Positions 51,268-61,039 of a stretch of 64,000 nt of DNA are shown here, one piece after another (position 1 is the first letter of the stretch; every line of letters starts with the position of its first letter). The translations under genes were made by a program, and so were the position numbers. Origin of the DNA: Dysgonomonas sp. ZJ279 (GTDB taxonomy: Bacteria; Bacteroidota; Bacteroidia; Bacteroidales; Dysgonomonadaceae). The notes under the pieces are model-generated. The model was not told the origin of the DNA and made no database searches. It saw only the letters and a list, made by a program, of their open reading frames with translations. The DNA lies in contig NZ_JAAKEL010000014.1 of NCBI RefSeq assembly GCF_011039205.1, positions 1 through 64,000 of the forward strand, read 5' to 3'.

Positions 51268-52421
51268 AATCTCAGTCTGAGTATTTCTACTACAACATCC
51301 GATGTTATATTTTTGCACTCACCAAGTTTCCAACCACGTTCAATAAAACGTTTCTCCACTTTTTCAATTGCGTCTTCGTCCAAACCGTAATCCGATAAGT
51401 GAGTCTTATTTCCCATTTGCTCAAAGAAACCTTCTACTGCTGCAATCGTTTTATCTATTAATTCACTATCAGAAGTAGCTTGTAAGCCAAATACTTCTTT
51501 ACCTAGTCGTTTTATTTTTTTCGCTTTCTGATCTTTCAATCTTGTCATTACACCCGGCAGTACGATTGCCAGAGTCTGAGCATGATCCAAACCATAGAAA
51601 GCAGTCAGCTCATGACCAATCATATGGGTAGCCCAGTCTTGGGGTACTCCGCACGAAATCCAGTAATTTAATGCCCATGTAGAAGCCCACATCAGATTTG
51701 CTCTTACATCATAATCCGTAGGATTCTCCAATGCCTTAGGGCCTTCCAATACAAGCGTTTTCAATATAGCTTCCGACATTAAATCTTGCAGTAACGAATC
51801 TCCTTCATTATAAGTCAAGTATTGCTCTATTACATGTATGAAAGCATCTACCACACCATTAGCAATCTGACGAGGAGGCAAACTAAATGTTACAGTAGGG
51901 TCGAGCACCGAGAATTTAGGAAATACAAGAGGAGAGGAGAAAGCCAGTTTTTCCTGAGTCGCAGCTTTGGTTATTACACCGCCATCATTCATTTCAGAAC
52001 CTGTAGCCGAAATCGTCAACACGGTGCCAAATGGTAAAGCTTTCTTTATTTCGAGTCCTTTAGATAATATCTGCCAAGGATCACTGTCATCGAAGCATGC
52101 TGCTGCAACTATAAATTTGGTAGCATCTATAACAGAACCTCCACCAACAGCCAAAACATAGTCAATATGTTTCTCTTTTATCAAAGCCACAGCTTTCATA
52201 CAGGTTTCGAAATGTGGATTAGCTTCTATTCCCGAAAATTCTGTGTATTCGAAAGAAGAAAGAGCATTTATAACCTGCTCATATACATTATTTTTCTTGA
52301 TACTACCTCCACCGTAAGTAATAAGAACTTTACTGCCTACAGGTATTTCACTTGTAATATTTTTGATTGTATCTTTTCCGAAGATTATTTTTACAGGATT
52401 TGTAAATGTGAAATTGTTCAT
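51264..52421 (-). CDS. Iron-containing alcohol dehydrogenase (YqhD/BDH type)
   Basis: This 385-aa group III alcohol dehydrogenase has NAD(P)-binding GGGS motifs in TYGGGSIKKNNVY and LAVGGGSVIDATKF. Metal ligands lie in VVDAFIHVIEQYLT (Asp and His) and in ATHMIGHELTAFYGLDHAQTLAIVLP (two His). The start NNFTFTNPVKIIFGKDTI matches YqhD and butanol dehydrogenases, which reduce aldehydes with NADPH. The role is probably detoxification of short-chain aldehydes or fermentative alcohol formation. Its stop codon overlaps the start of the SNase-like gene. Confidence 0.92.
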   Translation of the reverse strand: MNNFTFTNPVKIIFGKDTIKNITSEIPVGSKVLITYGGGSIKKNNVYEQVINALSSFEYTEFSGIEANPHFETCMKAVALIKEKHIDYVLAVGGGSVIDATKFIVAAACFDDSDPWQILSKGLEIKKALPFGTVLTISATGSEMNDGGVITKAATQEKLAFSSPLVFPKFSVLDPTVTFSLPPRQIANGVVDAFIHVIEQYLTYNEGDSLLQDLMSEAILKTLVLEGPKALENPTDYDVRANLMWASTWALNYWISCGVPQDWATHMIGHELTAFYGLDHAQTLAIVLPGVMTRLKDQKAKKIKRLGKEVFGLQATSDSELIDKTIAAVEGFFEQMGNKTHLSDYGLDEDAIEKVEKRFIERGWKLGECKNITSDVVVEILRLRL

Positions 52422-52511
52422 TGATTTTTTATTTAGAGGATATATCTATTTAGTAAGAGTAAAGTTATACTTTTTTTCTCTCGAAGAATCTATGTTTTGT
52501 ATTAAAACAGC

Positions 52512-54926
52512 TTAAAAGTCGGCAAGCAACCTGATATTCAATTGTCTACCTGTTAAATAATTAGGAATAGCGTATTGATTAGAATAAACGTCTGTAATCC
52601 AATAATATGTGTTTACATTTTTTATATCGAACAAATTAAATACATCTAAGCCTAGCCATACATTTTTGAATGCTTTGCAAAACGAGTTTTTATTTCTAAT
52701 GGCATAATTTTCACCCAGAATCTCCCACGAAAAACCGATATCCGCCCGCTTATACGCAGGTGCACGAAAATAACCATCATTAAAACTCTTATTTGGTGCA
52801 GCAAATGGCAATCCATCAGAGAAAGCACCCCTAAAACTCATCTTTATACGATCATAACCCGGAAAATAATCTTGCAGATAAACTGATATATTATAACGTT
52901 GATCAGTAGGCAGTGGCGTTTTTATACCATTTATATCTTGTCGAGTTTTCATTAGCGATAAACTAATCCAACTGCTGGTTCCTGTTACAAATTCACCATA
53001 CAACTGCATATCGATTCCTGTTATATAGCCAGTCCCTTCATTTTCACCTGAATATCTAACCCTTACATTATCTATTGTATAAGGTATTACATCAGATAAA
53101 CGTTTGTAGAATAATTCACTCGAAAATTTAAAAGCCCGCTCACCGGATTTAAAATGATAATCACTACCTAATATAAAATGTTGCGATTTTTGAGATTTAA
53201 TATCCTTATTCGGTACTATAACATTATTCCCTTCTACATCTACCACTTGTTGATACTCACGATAAAATGGAGCCTGATAATATGCACCTCCTGCCAAACG
53301 GAAAGTAAAGTTTTCGTTAGCAGCAGGTATAAATAACAACGCAAGACGTGGACTTACCAACAGTTCGTTATTAAAATCCCAATAACTGGCTCTTAAGCCG
53401 GCATTGAGTGTAAATAATCCTCGATCAGTATTAAACTGATATCTTTCTTGTAAATATCCTGATATACGTGTAGAATTGACCTTATTATTTGATTTCAGAT
53501 TAGAAAACATATTTACCGTGATGCCATCGTTGGGCAGTGAGTAGCCTGTAGAATCACGCATTTCCCATTCGCTGATGCGGTCTTTGATTTGCTCTTGCTG
53601 AAATGATAATCCCCATTTTATGAGATGTTTATCAAGTTTTAAACTACCAAAATGAGTGATATTATATACATCAATATCCAGTTTATTGCGGGCATGATTG
53701 TGATAAGTACCTATCCCAAGAAGATTATTCGTTTCACTATCAGAACCATCTAAAGTATTGATTTCGGTAAGTCTATATCGACCTTCTATATCAAATCGTT
53801 CATGTTCATCGGATGAGAAAGCTGAAGACATAATACCTAGTTCCAGATTATCATTTATCTTTCCTTTCAAAGTTAAAGCTCCTTGGTAAGTTATAAACTT
53901 ATCATCTTCCCATCCATCAAAAAAGACTTTAAAGTTTCTCAATCGCTCAACTGTCCCGAAATTGGTTGAGCGTGTCTGAGGAGTAAACTGGTAAGCATTA
54001 CGTGAATAATTCCCTAAAAAACTAATGTCCCATTTTGGAGAGAGGCTATATGTCATATATGATTGCAAATCGAGGAACGACGGGTCATACTCAGCTCTTG
54101 TATCAGTAGTATTCAATAATGATCTGGTATTTTTATACCTTACGCTAGTCATTTGCGAAAAAGTATTTGTAGCATTACCAATATATACACTACCATCCAT
54201 TAAACTGGCTCCAACAGATCCTTCGAACCGCTGTGGTTTTTTGTATTGAACATCTAAAACAGAAGACATTCTATCACCATATTCGGCATTATAGCCACCG
54301 CTCGAAAAAGCCACTGACTGCACCATATTAGGATTGATAAAACTTAACCCTTCCTGCTGTCCCGAACGAATCAACAAAGGGCGATGTATTTCTACACCAT
54401 TCACATAGATAACATTTTCATCGAAATTACCACCCCTTACTAAATATTGGGAACTCAACTCATTCGTAGAACTAACCCCTGAAAAAGAAAATAACAAAGA
54501 CTCTATGCTGCTATCCAATAAATAGGAGCGACGTTTAGGATCAAATACATCTACAGTCATATTCAGCATCCTGCTTTTCCCATCCGCGTTTATTACTACC
54601 GATTCAAGATTCTGATCAGCATCTTTCATTATAACATTAAGATTTATATCTTCGGTCAAGGGTGGAATAGTAAGGTAGATCGTTTGGAATCCAATTGATG
54701 AAAATATTATTTTAACAGAATCTTTAGTGATTATATTTAATGAATACTCTCCTTTATTAGTAGTAAAAGTTCCATTCGTTTGACCAATATCCTTTGAAGA
54801 AACAGATACATGCGAAAGAGGCTTTTTATTTGCATCATATACAACTCCGCTAATTTTTACCGATTGAGCAAAAAATGAAAGGGAAATTAATATAAATGTA
54901 GTAAGTAATAAACTTTTCTTTATCAT
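52512..54926 (-). CDS. TonB-dependent outer-membrane receptor with carboxypeptidase-like N-terminal domain
   Basis: At 804 aa it has a signal peptide (about residues 1-20) followed by a CarboxypepD_reg-like beta domain (about 22-105: VKISGVVYDANKKPLSHVSV). The plug domain carries SFSGVSSTNELSSQYLVRGGNFDENVIYVNGVEI and the 22-strand barrel runs to the C-terminus, which ends in the aromatic residue of LLADF. It imports a ligand across the outer membrane using TonB. There is no SusD partner and the length is short for SusC, so an iron-chelate or other small-ligand receptor is more likely than a glycan one. It is monocistronic. Confidence 0.9.
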   Translation of the reverse strand: MIKKSLLLTTFILISLSFFAQSVKISGVVYDANKKPLSHVSVSSKDIGQTNGTFTTNKGEYSLNIITKDSVKIIFSSIGFQTIYLTIPPLTEDINLNVIMKDADQNLESVVINADGKSRMLNMTVDVFDPKRRSYLLDSSIESLLFSFSGVSSTNELSSQYLVRGGNFDENVIYVNGVEIHRPLLIRSGQQEGLSFINPNMVQSVAFSSGGYNAEYGDRMSSVLDVQYKKPQRFEGSVGASLMDGSVYIGNATNTFSQMTSVRYKNTRSLLNTTDTRAEYDPSFLDLQSYMTYSLSPKWDISFLGNYSRNAYQFTPQTRSTNFGTVERLRNFKVFFDGWEDDKFITYQGALTLKGKINDNLELGIMSSAFSSDEHERFDIEGRYRLTEINTLDGSDSETNNLLGIGTYHNHARNKLDIDVYNITHFGSLKLDKHLIKWGLSFQQEQIKDRISEWEMRDSTGYSLPNDGITVNMFSNLKSNNKVNSTRISGYLQERYQFNTDRGLFTLNAGLRASYWDFNNELLVSPRLALLFIPAANENFTFRLAGGAYYQAPFYREYQQVVDVEGNNVIVPNKDIKSQKSQHFILGSDYHFKSGERAFKFSSELFYKRLSDVIPYTIDNVRVRYSGENEGTGYITGIDMQLYGEFVTGTSSWISLSLMKTRQDINGIKTPLPTDQRYNISVYLQDYFPGYDRIKMSFRGAFSDGLPFAAPNKSFNDGYFRAPAYKRADIGFSWEILGENYAIRNKNSFCKAFKNVWLGLDVFNLFDIKNVNTYYWITDVYSNQYAIPNYLTGRQLNIRLLADF

Positions 54927-54948
54927 GTAATATGTCTATAAGTACCAG

Positions 54949-54980
54949 CAAATTTATAGATATATTTTTGCAGCGGCAAA
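54949..54980 (-). promoter_or_regulatory. Promoter of the TonB-dependent receptor, TTTG-N20-TAAATTTG
   Basis: On the minus strand TTTG (plus 54977-54980) and TAAATTTG (54949-54956) have ideal spacing, 22 bp upstream of the ATG. No Fur-box-like palindrome is seen. Confidence 0.65.
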
Positions 54981-55040
54981 CATCTACTTATTTTAATATG
55001 TTTTAGTAAGAAGTAAGCGCTATTTTTTATCATCTTAGGC

Positions 55041-55048
55041 TATCTTTG
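55041..55048 (+). promoter_or_regulatory. Putative dnaE promoter, TATCTTTG
   Basis: A perfect TAnnTTTG match 114 bp upstream of dnaE. A second weaker copy (TATCTTTA) lies closer to the start. Confidence 0.4.
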
Positions 55049-55162
55049 TACAGCTGCTTACTTTATATAAATAGCTTATTGTTGAAAACTCTTCGATGGT
55101 TTTCTTCTAAAAGATATGATCTCATTGTATCTTTATAACTTCTATAATTACTGAAATATAAC

Positions 55163-58100
55163 ATGAATAATTTTGTACATCTACACGTCCATTCGCAATA
55201 TTCGCTGCTCGATGGTCAGGCAAGTATATCTAAGCTTATAGACAAAGCCTCAGGTGATGGTATGAAAGCCATTGCTCTTACCGATCATGGTTCTATGTTT
55301 GGTATCAAGGAGTTTTATAACTACGCTAACAAGAAAAACTCTAAATATAACAGCAAAATAAAAGAGCTCAAAGCCGAAATTAGAAGGATTGAAGAATCTG
55401 ACGATATTGAAAGCAAAACAGAACAAATTGAGGCTCTTAGAACACAAATAAAAGAAGAAGAAGCAAAGAGATTCAAACCCATTTTAGGCTGCGAATGCTA
55501 TGTTGCGCATAGAGGACGGAAACTCAAAGACGGTAAACCCGATATGAGTGGCTGGCATTTAATCGTATTGGCAAAAAATCTGCAAGGCTATAAGAATCTT
55601 ATTAAAATGGTTTCGCAGAGCTGGACAGAGGGTTATTATATGCGCCCACGTATAGATAAAGAGCTTCTCGAAAAATTCCATGAAGGGCTGATTATATCTT
55701 CGGCCTGTTTAGGAGGAGAAATCCCCAAAAACATTATGGCAGGCAATACGCAAGGAGCCGAAGATGCGGTGCAATGGTTTAAAGATTTGTTTGGTGAAGA
55801 CTATTATATTGAGCTGCAACGCCACAAAACCAATCGTATAGATGCCAATAGCGAAGTATATCCTTTACAGGAAAAAGTGAATATAGAGTTGATAAAAATT
55901 GCCCAAAAGATGGGTGTAAAGATTATTGCAACCAACGATGTTCACTTTGTAGAAGAAGAAGATGCTGATGCACACGATCGTCTGATATGCCTGAGTACAG
56001 GTAAAGATTTTGATGATCCGAAACGCATGCGTTATACAAAGCAAGAGTGGTTGAAGACCACAGCCGAAATGAACCAGCTATTTGGTGATATCCCTGAAGC
56101 TCTGACGAACACACTCGAAATAGCGGATAAAGTAGAATATTACTCTATCGACTCTGATGCCCTGATGCCATTCTTTACAATAGATGAGTCATTTGGAACA
56201 GAAGAAGGCTATAAGCAAAAGTTGACAGAAGATGACCTAATAGAGGAATTTGGAAAACAAGCCTACAAACGTCTGGGCGGATATGACAAAGTAATAAGGA
56301 TTAAACTGGAATCGGACTACTTAAAATATCTGACAATGATTGGCGTTGAAAAACGCTATGGAAAAGAACTGGATCCAGAAACAGCCGAACGAATCGATTT
56401 TGAACTGGATGTCATGAAAAAGATGGGATTTCCCGGTTATTTCCTTATCGTACAGGATTTCATTAACGCTGCCCGAACAATGGGTGTAGCTGTTGGACCG
56501 GGTCGTGGATCGGCAGCCGGATCGGCTGTTGCATACTGTCTAGGTATAACGGATATAGACCCTATTAAATACGACTTACTATTTGAGCGTTTCTTAAATC
56601 CCGATCGTATATCGATGCCCGATATCGATATCGATTTCGATGATGATGGACGAGGTGAGGTCTTGAAATGGGTAACAGAGAAATACGGACAAGAACGTGT
56701 GGCTCATATTATTACATATGGTACAATGGCTACTAAATCAGCTATTAAAGACGTAGCCCGTGTTCAAAAATTGCCTTTATCAGAATCGAACAGATTAGCA
56801 AAACTTGTACCTGATCGTATTCCTGATAAGAAGAAAGTTACCCTACGCGATGCTATAGAATATGTACCCGAGCTAAAAGAGGCAGCCAACAGCCGCGATC
56901 AGATAATGAGTGATACGCTCAAATATGCTCAAATGCTCGAAGGCAATGTGCGGAATATAGGAGTACATGCCTGCGGTATTATTATCGGACAGGATGATAT
57001 ATCTAATGTTGTACCGGTAAGTACGGCAGAAGATAAAGAAACAGGTGAAAAAATACTCGTAACTCAATATGAAGGTTCTGTAATTGAAGAAACAGGACTT
57101 ATCAAGATGGACTTCTTAGGATTAAAAACATTATCAATCATCAAAGAAGCCATTGAAAATATAAGACATACTACAGGCGAAACGATTGATATAAGTACCA
57201 TCTCTCTCGAAGATACAAAGACTTACGAACTTTATAGCCAAGGCAAAACAACAGGAACATTCCAATTTGAGTCGGCAGGTATGCAAAAATATCTGAAAGA
57301 ACTGCAACCAACCAAATTCGAAGACCTGATTGCGATGAATGCCTTATATCGTCCGGGGCCAATGGACTATATCCCATCATTTATTTCTCGCAAACACGGC
57401 AGGGAAGAAATATCTTATGATATACCTATCATGGAACGATATCTCGATGATACATATGGCATTACGGTATATCAGGAGCAAGTCATGTTATTGTCGCGCC
57501 TTCTTGCTGATTTCACTCGTGGCCAATCGGACGAACTCCGTAAGGCAATGGGTAAGAAATTGATAGACAAAATGAACGCCCTAAAAGAGAAGTTTATCGC
57601 CGGAGGTACCAAGAATGGCTACGAAAAGAAAACTTTGGATAAGATTTGGGCTGACTGGGAAAAATTTGCATCCTATGCCTTCAACAAATCGCATGCCACA
57701 TGCTACTCTTGGGTTGCTTATCAGACAGCTTGGTTAAAAGCCAATTATCCATCAGAATACATGGCTGCAGTATTATCCCGAAATCTATCGAATATTACTG
57801 AAATCACAAAATTCATGGACGAATGTCGCTCCATGAATATGAATGTATTAGGACCAGATGTGAACGAATCGTTTCTTAAATTCTCCGTAAATAAAGCAGG
57901 AGATATCCGTTTTGGAATGGCTGCCGTAAAAGGAGTAGGGGGCGGTGCTGTAAACGATATATTGGAAGAAAGAACAAAAAATGGGCCTTTCAAAAATATT
58001 TTCGACTTTGTAGAACGTGTAAATCTTAGTACATGTAACAAGAAAAATATAGAATCCTTAGCTCTTGCAGGAGGATTTGATGGATTTCCTGAAATAGACA

Positions 58101-58915
58101 GAGAACAATTCTTCGGTGTAAATGCTAAAGGAGAAACTTTTATTGACCAACTTGTCCGCTATGGAAACAAGTATCAGGCAGATAAAGACCAAGCAAATAA
58201 CTCTTTGTTTGGTGATGATACATTCTTCGAAATTGCCCGCCCCGAGATTCCAACCATCGAAAAATGGTCTGACTTGGAGCGTTTGAATAAGGAGCGCGAT
58301 CTCATCGGTATTTATCTATCAGCCCATCCACTCGATGAATTTTCTATTATCCTCAAATACGTATGTAATGTAGGTATGAGCGAGATAGAAGATAAAGACG
58401 CGCTAAAGAATAAAGATGTAACAATCGGAGGGTTGGTTTCGAGTGCTCGCGAAGGAATAACCAAGAATGGCAAACCATTTATGATCATTCGCATAGAAGA
58501 TTTTACAGGAAGCGGTGAAATACCTCTATTTGGCGATGACTACATCAATTTTGGTAAGTATGGTCGCCCGGGATTATATGTCTTAATAAAAGGACGTGTG
58601 CAGGGTAGAAGGTATGACGCGAATCAAATGGAGTTCAAAATAAACTCGATACAACTACTCCCTGATGTAAAGGATCATTTAATTGAGAAACTAACTATAG
58701 TACTCCCTTTACATGATATGAATAGTCAAATGGTGGAAGAACTATCGACATTGACCAAGAACAATCCGGGAAATTCATTGTTATATTTTGAGGTAGTTGA
58801 TGGTGAAAGGAATATGAAAGTAGAACTTTTTGCCAGAGGTCTCAAAATCGATGTAAAACGGGAACTAATTGATTATCTTATAGAAAACGAGAGCTTTGTA
58901 TTTAAAGTGAACTAG
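55163..58915 (+). CDS. dnaE: DNA polymerase III subunit alpha
   Basis: This 1250-aa replicative polymerase opens with a PHP domain, with FVHLHVHSQYSLLDG and DHGSMFG. The palm carries the catalytic aspartates in PDIDIDFDDDGRGEV, after GPGRGSAAGSAVAYCLGITDIDP. The finger and beta-binding region (YQEQVMLLSRLLADFTRGQSDELRKAMGKK) and an OB-fold (VTIGGLVSSAREGITKNGKPFMIIRIED) follow. Residues 58-103 form a Lys/Glu-rich coiled-coil insertion within the PHP domain. The order and length fit bacterial DnaE1. trxA follows but has its own promoter. Confidence 0.98.
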   Translation: MNNFVHLHVHSQYSLLDGQASISKLIDKASGDGMKAIALTDHGSMFGIKEFYNYANKKNSKYNSKIKELKAEIRRIEESDDIESKTEQIEALRTQIKEEEAKRFKPILGCECYVAHRGRKLKDGKPDMSGWHLIVLAKNLQGYKNLIKMVSQSWTEGYYMRPRIDKELLEKFHEGLIISSACLGGEIPKNIMAGNTQGAEDAVQWFKDLFGEDYYIELQRHKTNRIDANSEVYPLQEKVNIELIKIAQKMGVKIIATNDVHFVEEEDADAHDRLICLSTGKDFDDPKRMRYTKQEWLKTTAEMNQLFGDIPEALTNTLEIADKVEYYSIDSDALMPFFTIDESFGTEEGYKQKLTEDDLIEEFGKQAYKRLGGYDKVIRIKLESDYLKYLTMIGVEKRYGKELDPETAERIDFELDVMKKMGFPGYFLIVQDFINAARTMGVAVGPGRGSAAGSAVAYCLGITDIDPIKYDLLFERFLNPDRISMPDIDIDFDDDGRGEVLKWVTEKYGQERVAHIITYGTMATKSAIKDVARVQKLPLSESNRLAKLVPDRIPDKKKVTLRDAIEYVPELKEAANSRDQIMSDTLKYAQMLEGNVRNIGVHACGIIIGQDDISNVVPVSTAEDKETGEKILVTQYEGSVIEETGLIKMDFLGLKTLSIIKEAIENIRHTTGETIDISTISLEDTKTYELYSQGKTTGTFQFESAGMQKYLKELQPTKFEDLIAMNALYRPGPMDYIPSFISRKHGREEISYDIPIMERYLDDTYGITVYQEQVMLLSRLLADFTRGQSDELRKAMGKKLIDKMNALKEKFIAGGTKNGYEKKTLDKIWADWEKFASYAFNKSHATCYSWVAYQTAWLKANYPSEYMAAVLSRNLSNITEITKFMDECRSMNMNVLGPDVNESFLKFSVNKAGDIRFGMAAVKGVGGGAVNDILEERTKNGPFKNIFDFVERVNLSTCNKKNIESLALAGGFDGFPEIDREQFFGVNAKGETFIDQLVRYGNKYQADKDQANNSLFGDDTFFEIARPEIPTIEKWSDLERLNKERDLIGIYLSAHPLDEFSIILKYVCNVGMSEIEDKDALKNKDVTIGGLVSSAREGITKNGKPFMIIRIEDFTGSGEIPLFGDDYINFGKYGRPGLYVLIKGRVQGRRYDANQMEFKINSIQLLPDVKDHLIEKLTIVLPLHDMNSQMVEELSTLTKNNPGNSLLYFEVVDGERNMKVELFARGLKIDVKRELIDYLIENESFVFKVN

Positions 58916-58918
58916 AAA

Positions 58919-58950
58919 TTTGAATATATAAAATAGTTTAGTTACTTTTG
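58919..58950 (+). promoter_or_regulatory. trxA: trxA promoter, TTTG-N20-TACTTTTG
   Basis: TTTG 58919-58922 and TACTTTTGC from 58943 are a near-perfect Bacteroidetes promoter, 60 bp upstream of trxA and just past the dnaE stop codon. Confidence 0.7.
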
Positions 58951-59010
58951 CAAAACAAAAATAAATTATAAATTTTATCAATAATATATATAAACAAATA
59001 GACAAAAATT

Positions 59011-59328
59011 ATGGCACTAGAAATTACAGATGCAGGATTTGAAGACATATTGAAATCGGACAAACCTATCGTTATTGATTTTTGGGCAGAATGGTGCGGA
59101 CCTTGCCGCATGGTAGGACCAATCGTCGAAGATTTAGCTACCGAATACGAAGGTAGAGTAATAATAGGGAAAGTAGACGTTGACAACAACGACGAGATAA
59201 CATCTAAGTATGGTATCCGCAATATCCCTACAATCCTGTTTATTAAGAATGGCGAAATCGTAGATAAACAAGTCGGAGCAGCGCAAAGAACCGCTCTGGT
59301 AGAGAAAATAGAGAACCTATTGAAATAA
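59011..59328 (+). CDS. trxA: Thioredoxin
   Basis: This 105-aa cytoplasmic disulfide reductant has its active site WCGPC at Cys29 and Cys32 in DFWAEWCGPCRMVGP. The cis-Pro loop is RNIPTILF, and the buried Asp in VIDFWAE is kept. The length is that of E. coli TrxA. It has its own promoter and terminator and is expected to serve ribonucleotide reductase, peroxidases and others. Confidence 0.97.
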   Translation: MALEITDAGFEDILKSDKPIVIDFWAEWCGPCRMVGPIVEDLATEYEGRVIIGKVDVDNNDEITSKYGIRNIPTILFIKNGEIVDKQVGAAQRTALVEKIENLLK

Positions 59329-59351
59329 ATAAACATCCGTTCATAATATAC

Positions 59352-59387
59352 GGTCTGATATTAAATAATATCAGACCTTTTTTATTT
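59352..59387 (+). terminator. trxA terminator
   Basis: Stem GGTCTGATATT / AATATCAGACC with a 4-base loop, then TTTTTT. Confidence 0.9.
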
Positions 59388-59441
59388 CGTTTCATTATAA
59401 TAATTTCACTCATAAAGGGCTATAGGTAACAATAGTTTTAT

Positions 59442-59449
59442 TAACTTTG
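59442..59449 (+). promoter_or_regulatory. Putative promoter of the purH-mre operon, TAACTTTG
   Basis: TAACTTTG matches TAnnTTTG and ends 31 bp upstream of purH. No clear -33 TTG is seen. Confidence 0.5.
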
Positions 59450-59480
59450 TTTCCCTTAAAAATACGATATTAAACTAATT

Positions 59481-61004
59481 ATGTCTTCAGAGAAAAAAAT
59501 TAAAACCGCTTTAGTATCAGTCTATCATAAAGATGGATTGGATGAAATTTTGAAAAAGTTAAATAGCCTTGGTGTTCGTTTCGTATCTACAGGTGGGACG
59601 AAAGATTTTATTACATCGTTAGGATTACCTTGCGATGCAGTAGAAGACACAACCGGGTATCCATCTATTTTGGGTGGACGAGTAAAAACTCTGCATCCAA
59701 AAATCTTTGGTGGCATACTTTGCCGCAGAGATCTTACTGAGGACATGAAACAAATAAAAGCATACGATATACAAGAAATAGATCTTGTTATTGTCGATTT
59801 GTATCCTTTCGAGGAAACAGTAGCATCTGGTGCTGATGAACAATCTATCATTGAAAAAATAGATATAGGCGGTATTTCGTTAATTCGTGCAGCTGCAAAA
59901 AATTTCAAAGACGTTACTATTGTTGCTTCTAAGCAGCAATATCAACCATTGATGGATATATTAGAGGCAAAAAATGGTGTGACAGATATCACTGATCGTA
60001 AATGGTTTGCAAAAGAAGCATTTGCCGTATCATCAGGATATGACAGTGCTATTTTTAATTATATGGACAACAACGAAGGTTCTGCCTTCCGCGCTACCGA
60101 AGACAATACAATGCCGCTTAGATATGGAGAAAATCCACATCAAAAAGGTACATTTTATGGCGATTTCAAAGCAATGTTCGATCAACTTCACGGTCGTGAA
60201 ATTTCCTACAACAATCTATTAGACATTGAAGCATCAGTTAGCCTGATCAGCGAATTTGACGAAACAACTGTTGCAATACTGAAACACAATAATGCTTGTG
60301 GAATAGCTTCGCGGGCAACTGTAGTAGAAGCATGGAAAGACGCTTTAGCGGCTGATCCTGTATCTGCTTTCGGTGGTATTATTGTTACAAACAGAAAAAT
60401 AGATAAAGCTGCAGCTGAACAAATTAATAATATATTCTTCGAAATAATTATAGCACCCGGATATGATGAGGATGCAGTCGAAGTATTAGGTCAAAAGAAG
60501 AATCGCATTATACTTGTTCAAAAAGAAGACTTGAAAGGTGGAAAACAATTCCGTTCATTATTGAATGGTGTTTTAGTTCAGGACAAAGATTTGAGTATAC
60601 AAACAGCAGAAGATTTAAAACTTGTAACCAACAGACAATTAGAAGGATCGGAACTAGACGATTTGCTTTTTGCTAACAAATTAGTGAAACATACGAAATC
60701 GAATGCTATCATCCTTGTTAAGAACAAGCAGCTATATGCTGGCGGTACAGGACAAACATCTCGCATAGATGCGTTGAAACAAGCAATAGAGAAAGCAAAT
60801 TCATTCGGATTTAATCTGGACGGAGCAGTAATGGCTTCTGATGCATTCTTCCCATTCCCTGATTGTGTGGAAATAGCGGGTAATGTAGGAATAAAAGCAG
60901 TAGTACAACCTGGAGGCTCTGTTAAGGATAATCTTTCGGTAGACTATTGTAATGAGCATAATATCTCAATGGTAATGACAGGAATCCGTCATTTCAAGCA
61001 TTAA
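59481..61004 (+). CDS. purH: Bifunctional AICAR transformylase/IMP cyclohydrolase
   Basis: This 507-aa enzyme performs the last two steps of IMP synthesis. The N-terminal MGS-like IMP cyclohydrolase domain (about 1-190) shows VSVYHKDGLDEI, FVSTGGTKDFI, VEDTTGYPSILGGRVKTLHPKI and DLVIVDLYPFEETVA. The transformylase domain carries LRYGENPHQKG, the KHNNACGIA catalytic Lys-His segment, and DAFFPFPDCVE near the C-terminus. The length is typical. mreB follows after 35 bp without a terminator, so purine synthesis and cell-shape genes share a transcript. Confidence 0.96.
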   Translation: MSSEKKIKTALVSVYHKDGLDEILKKLNSLGVRFVSTGGTKDFITSLGLPCDAVEDTTGYPSILGGRVKTLHPKIFGGILCRRDLTEDMKQIKAYDIQEIDLVIVDLYPFEETVASGADEQSIIEKIDIGGISLIRAAAKNFKDVTIVASKQQYQPLMDILEAKNGVTDITDRKWFAKEAFAVSSGYDSAIFNYMDNNEGSAFRATEDNTMPLRYGENPHQKGTFYGDFKAMFDQLHGREISYNNLLDIEASVSLISEFDETTVAILKHNNACGIASRATVVEAWKDALAADPVSAFGGIIVTNRKIDKAAAEQINNIFFEIIIAPGYDEDAVEVLGQKKNRIILVQKEDLKGGKQFRSLLNGVLVQDKDLSIQTAEDLKLVTNRQLEGSELDDLLFANKLVKHTKSNAIILVKNKQLYAGGTGQTSRIDALKQAIEKANSFGFNLDGAVMASDAFFPFPDCVEIAGNVGIKAVVQPGGSVKDNLSVDYCNEHNISMVMTGIRHFKH

Positions 61005-61039
61005 TTTATTAAATAAATAAACCTGAAATATATTTTAGT

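Noticed and set aside
52512-54926. SusC-type glycan receptor of a polysaccharide utilisation locus
   Set aside because: There is no SusD partner, no glycoside hydrolases nearby, and the protein is shorter than SusC proteins.
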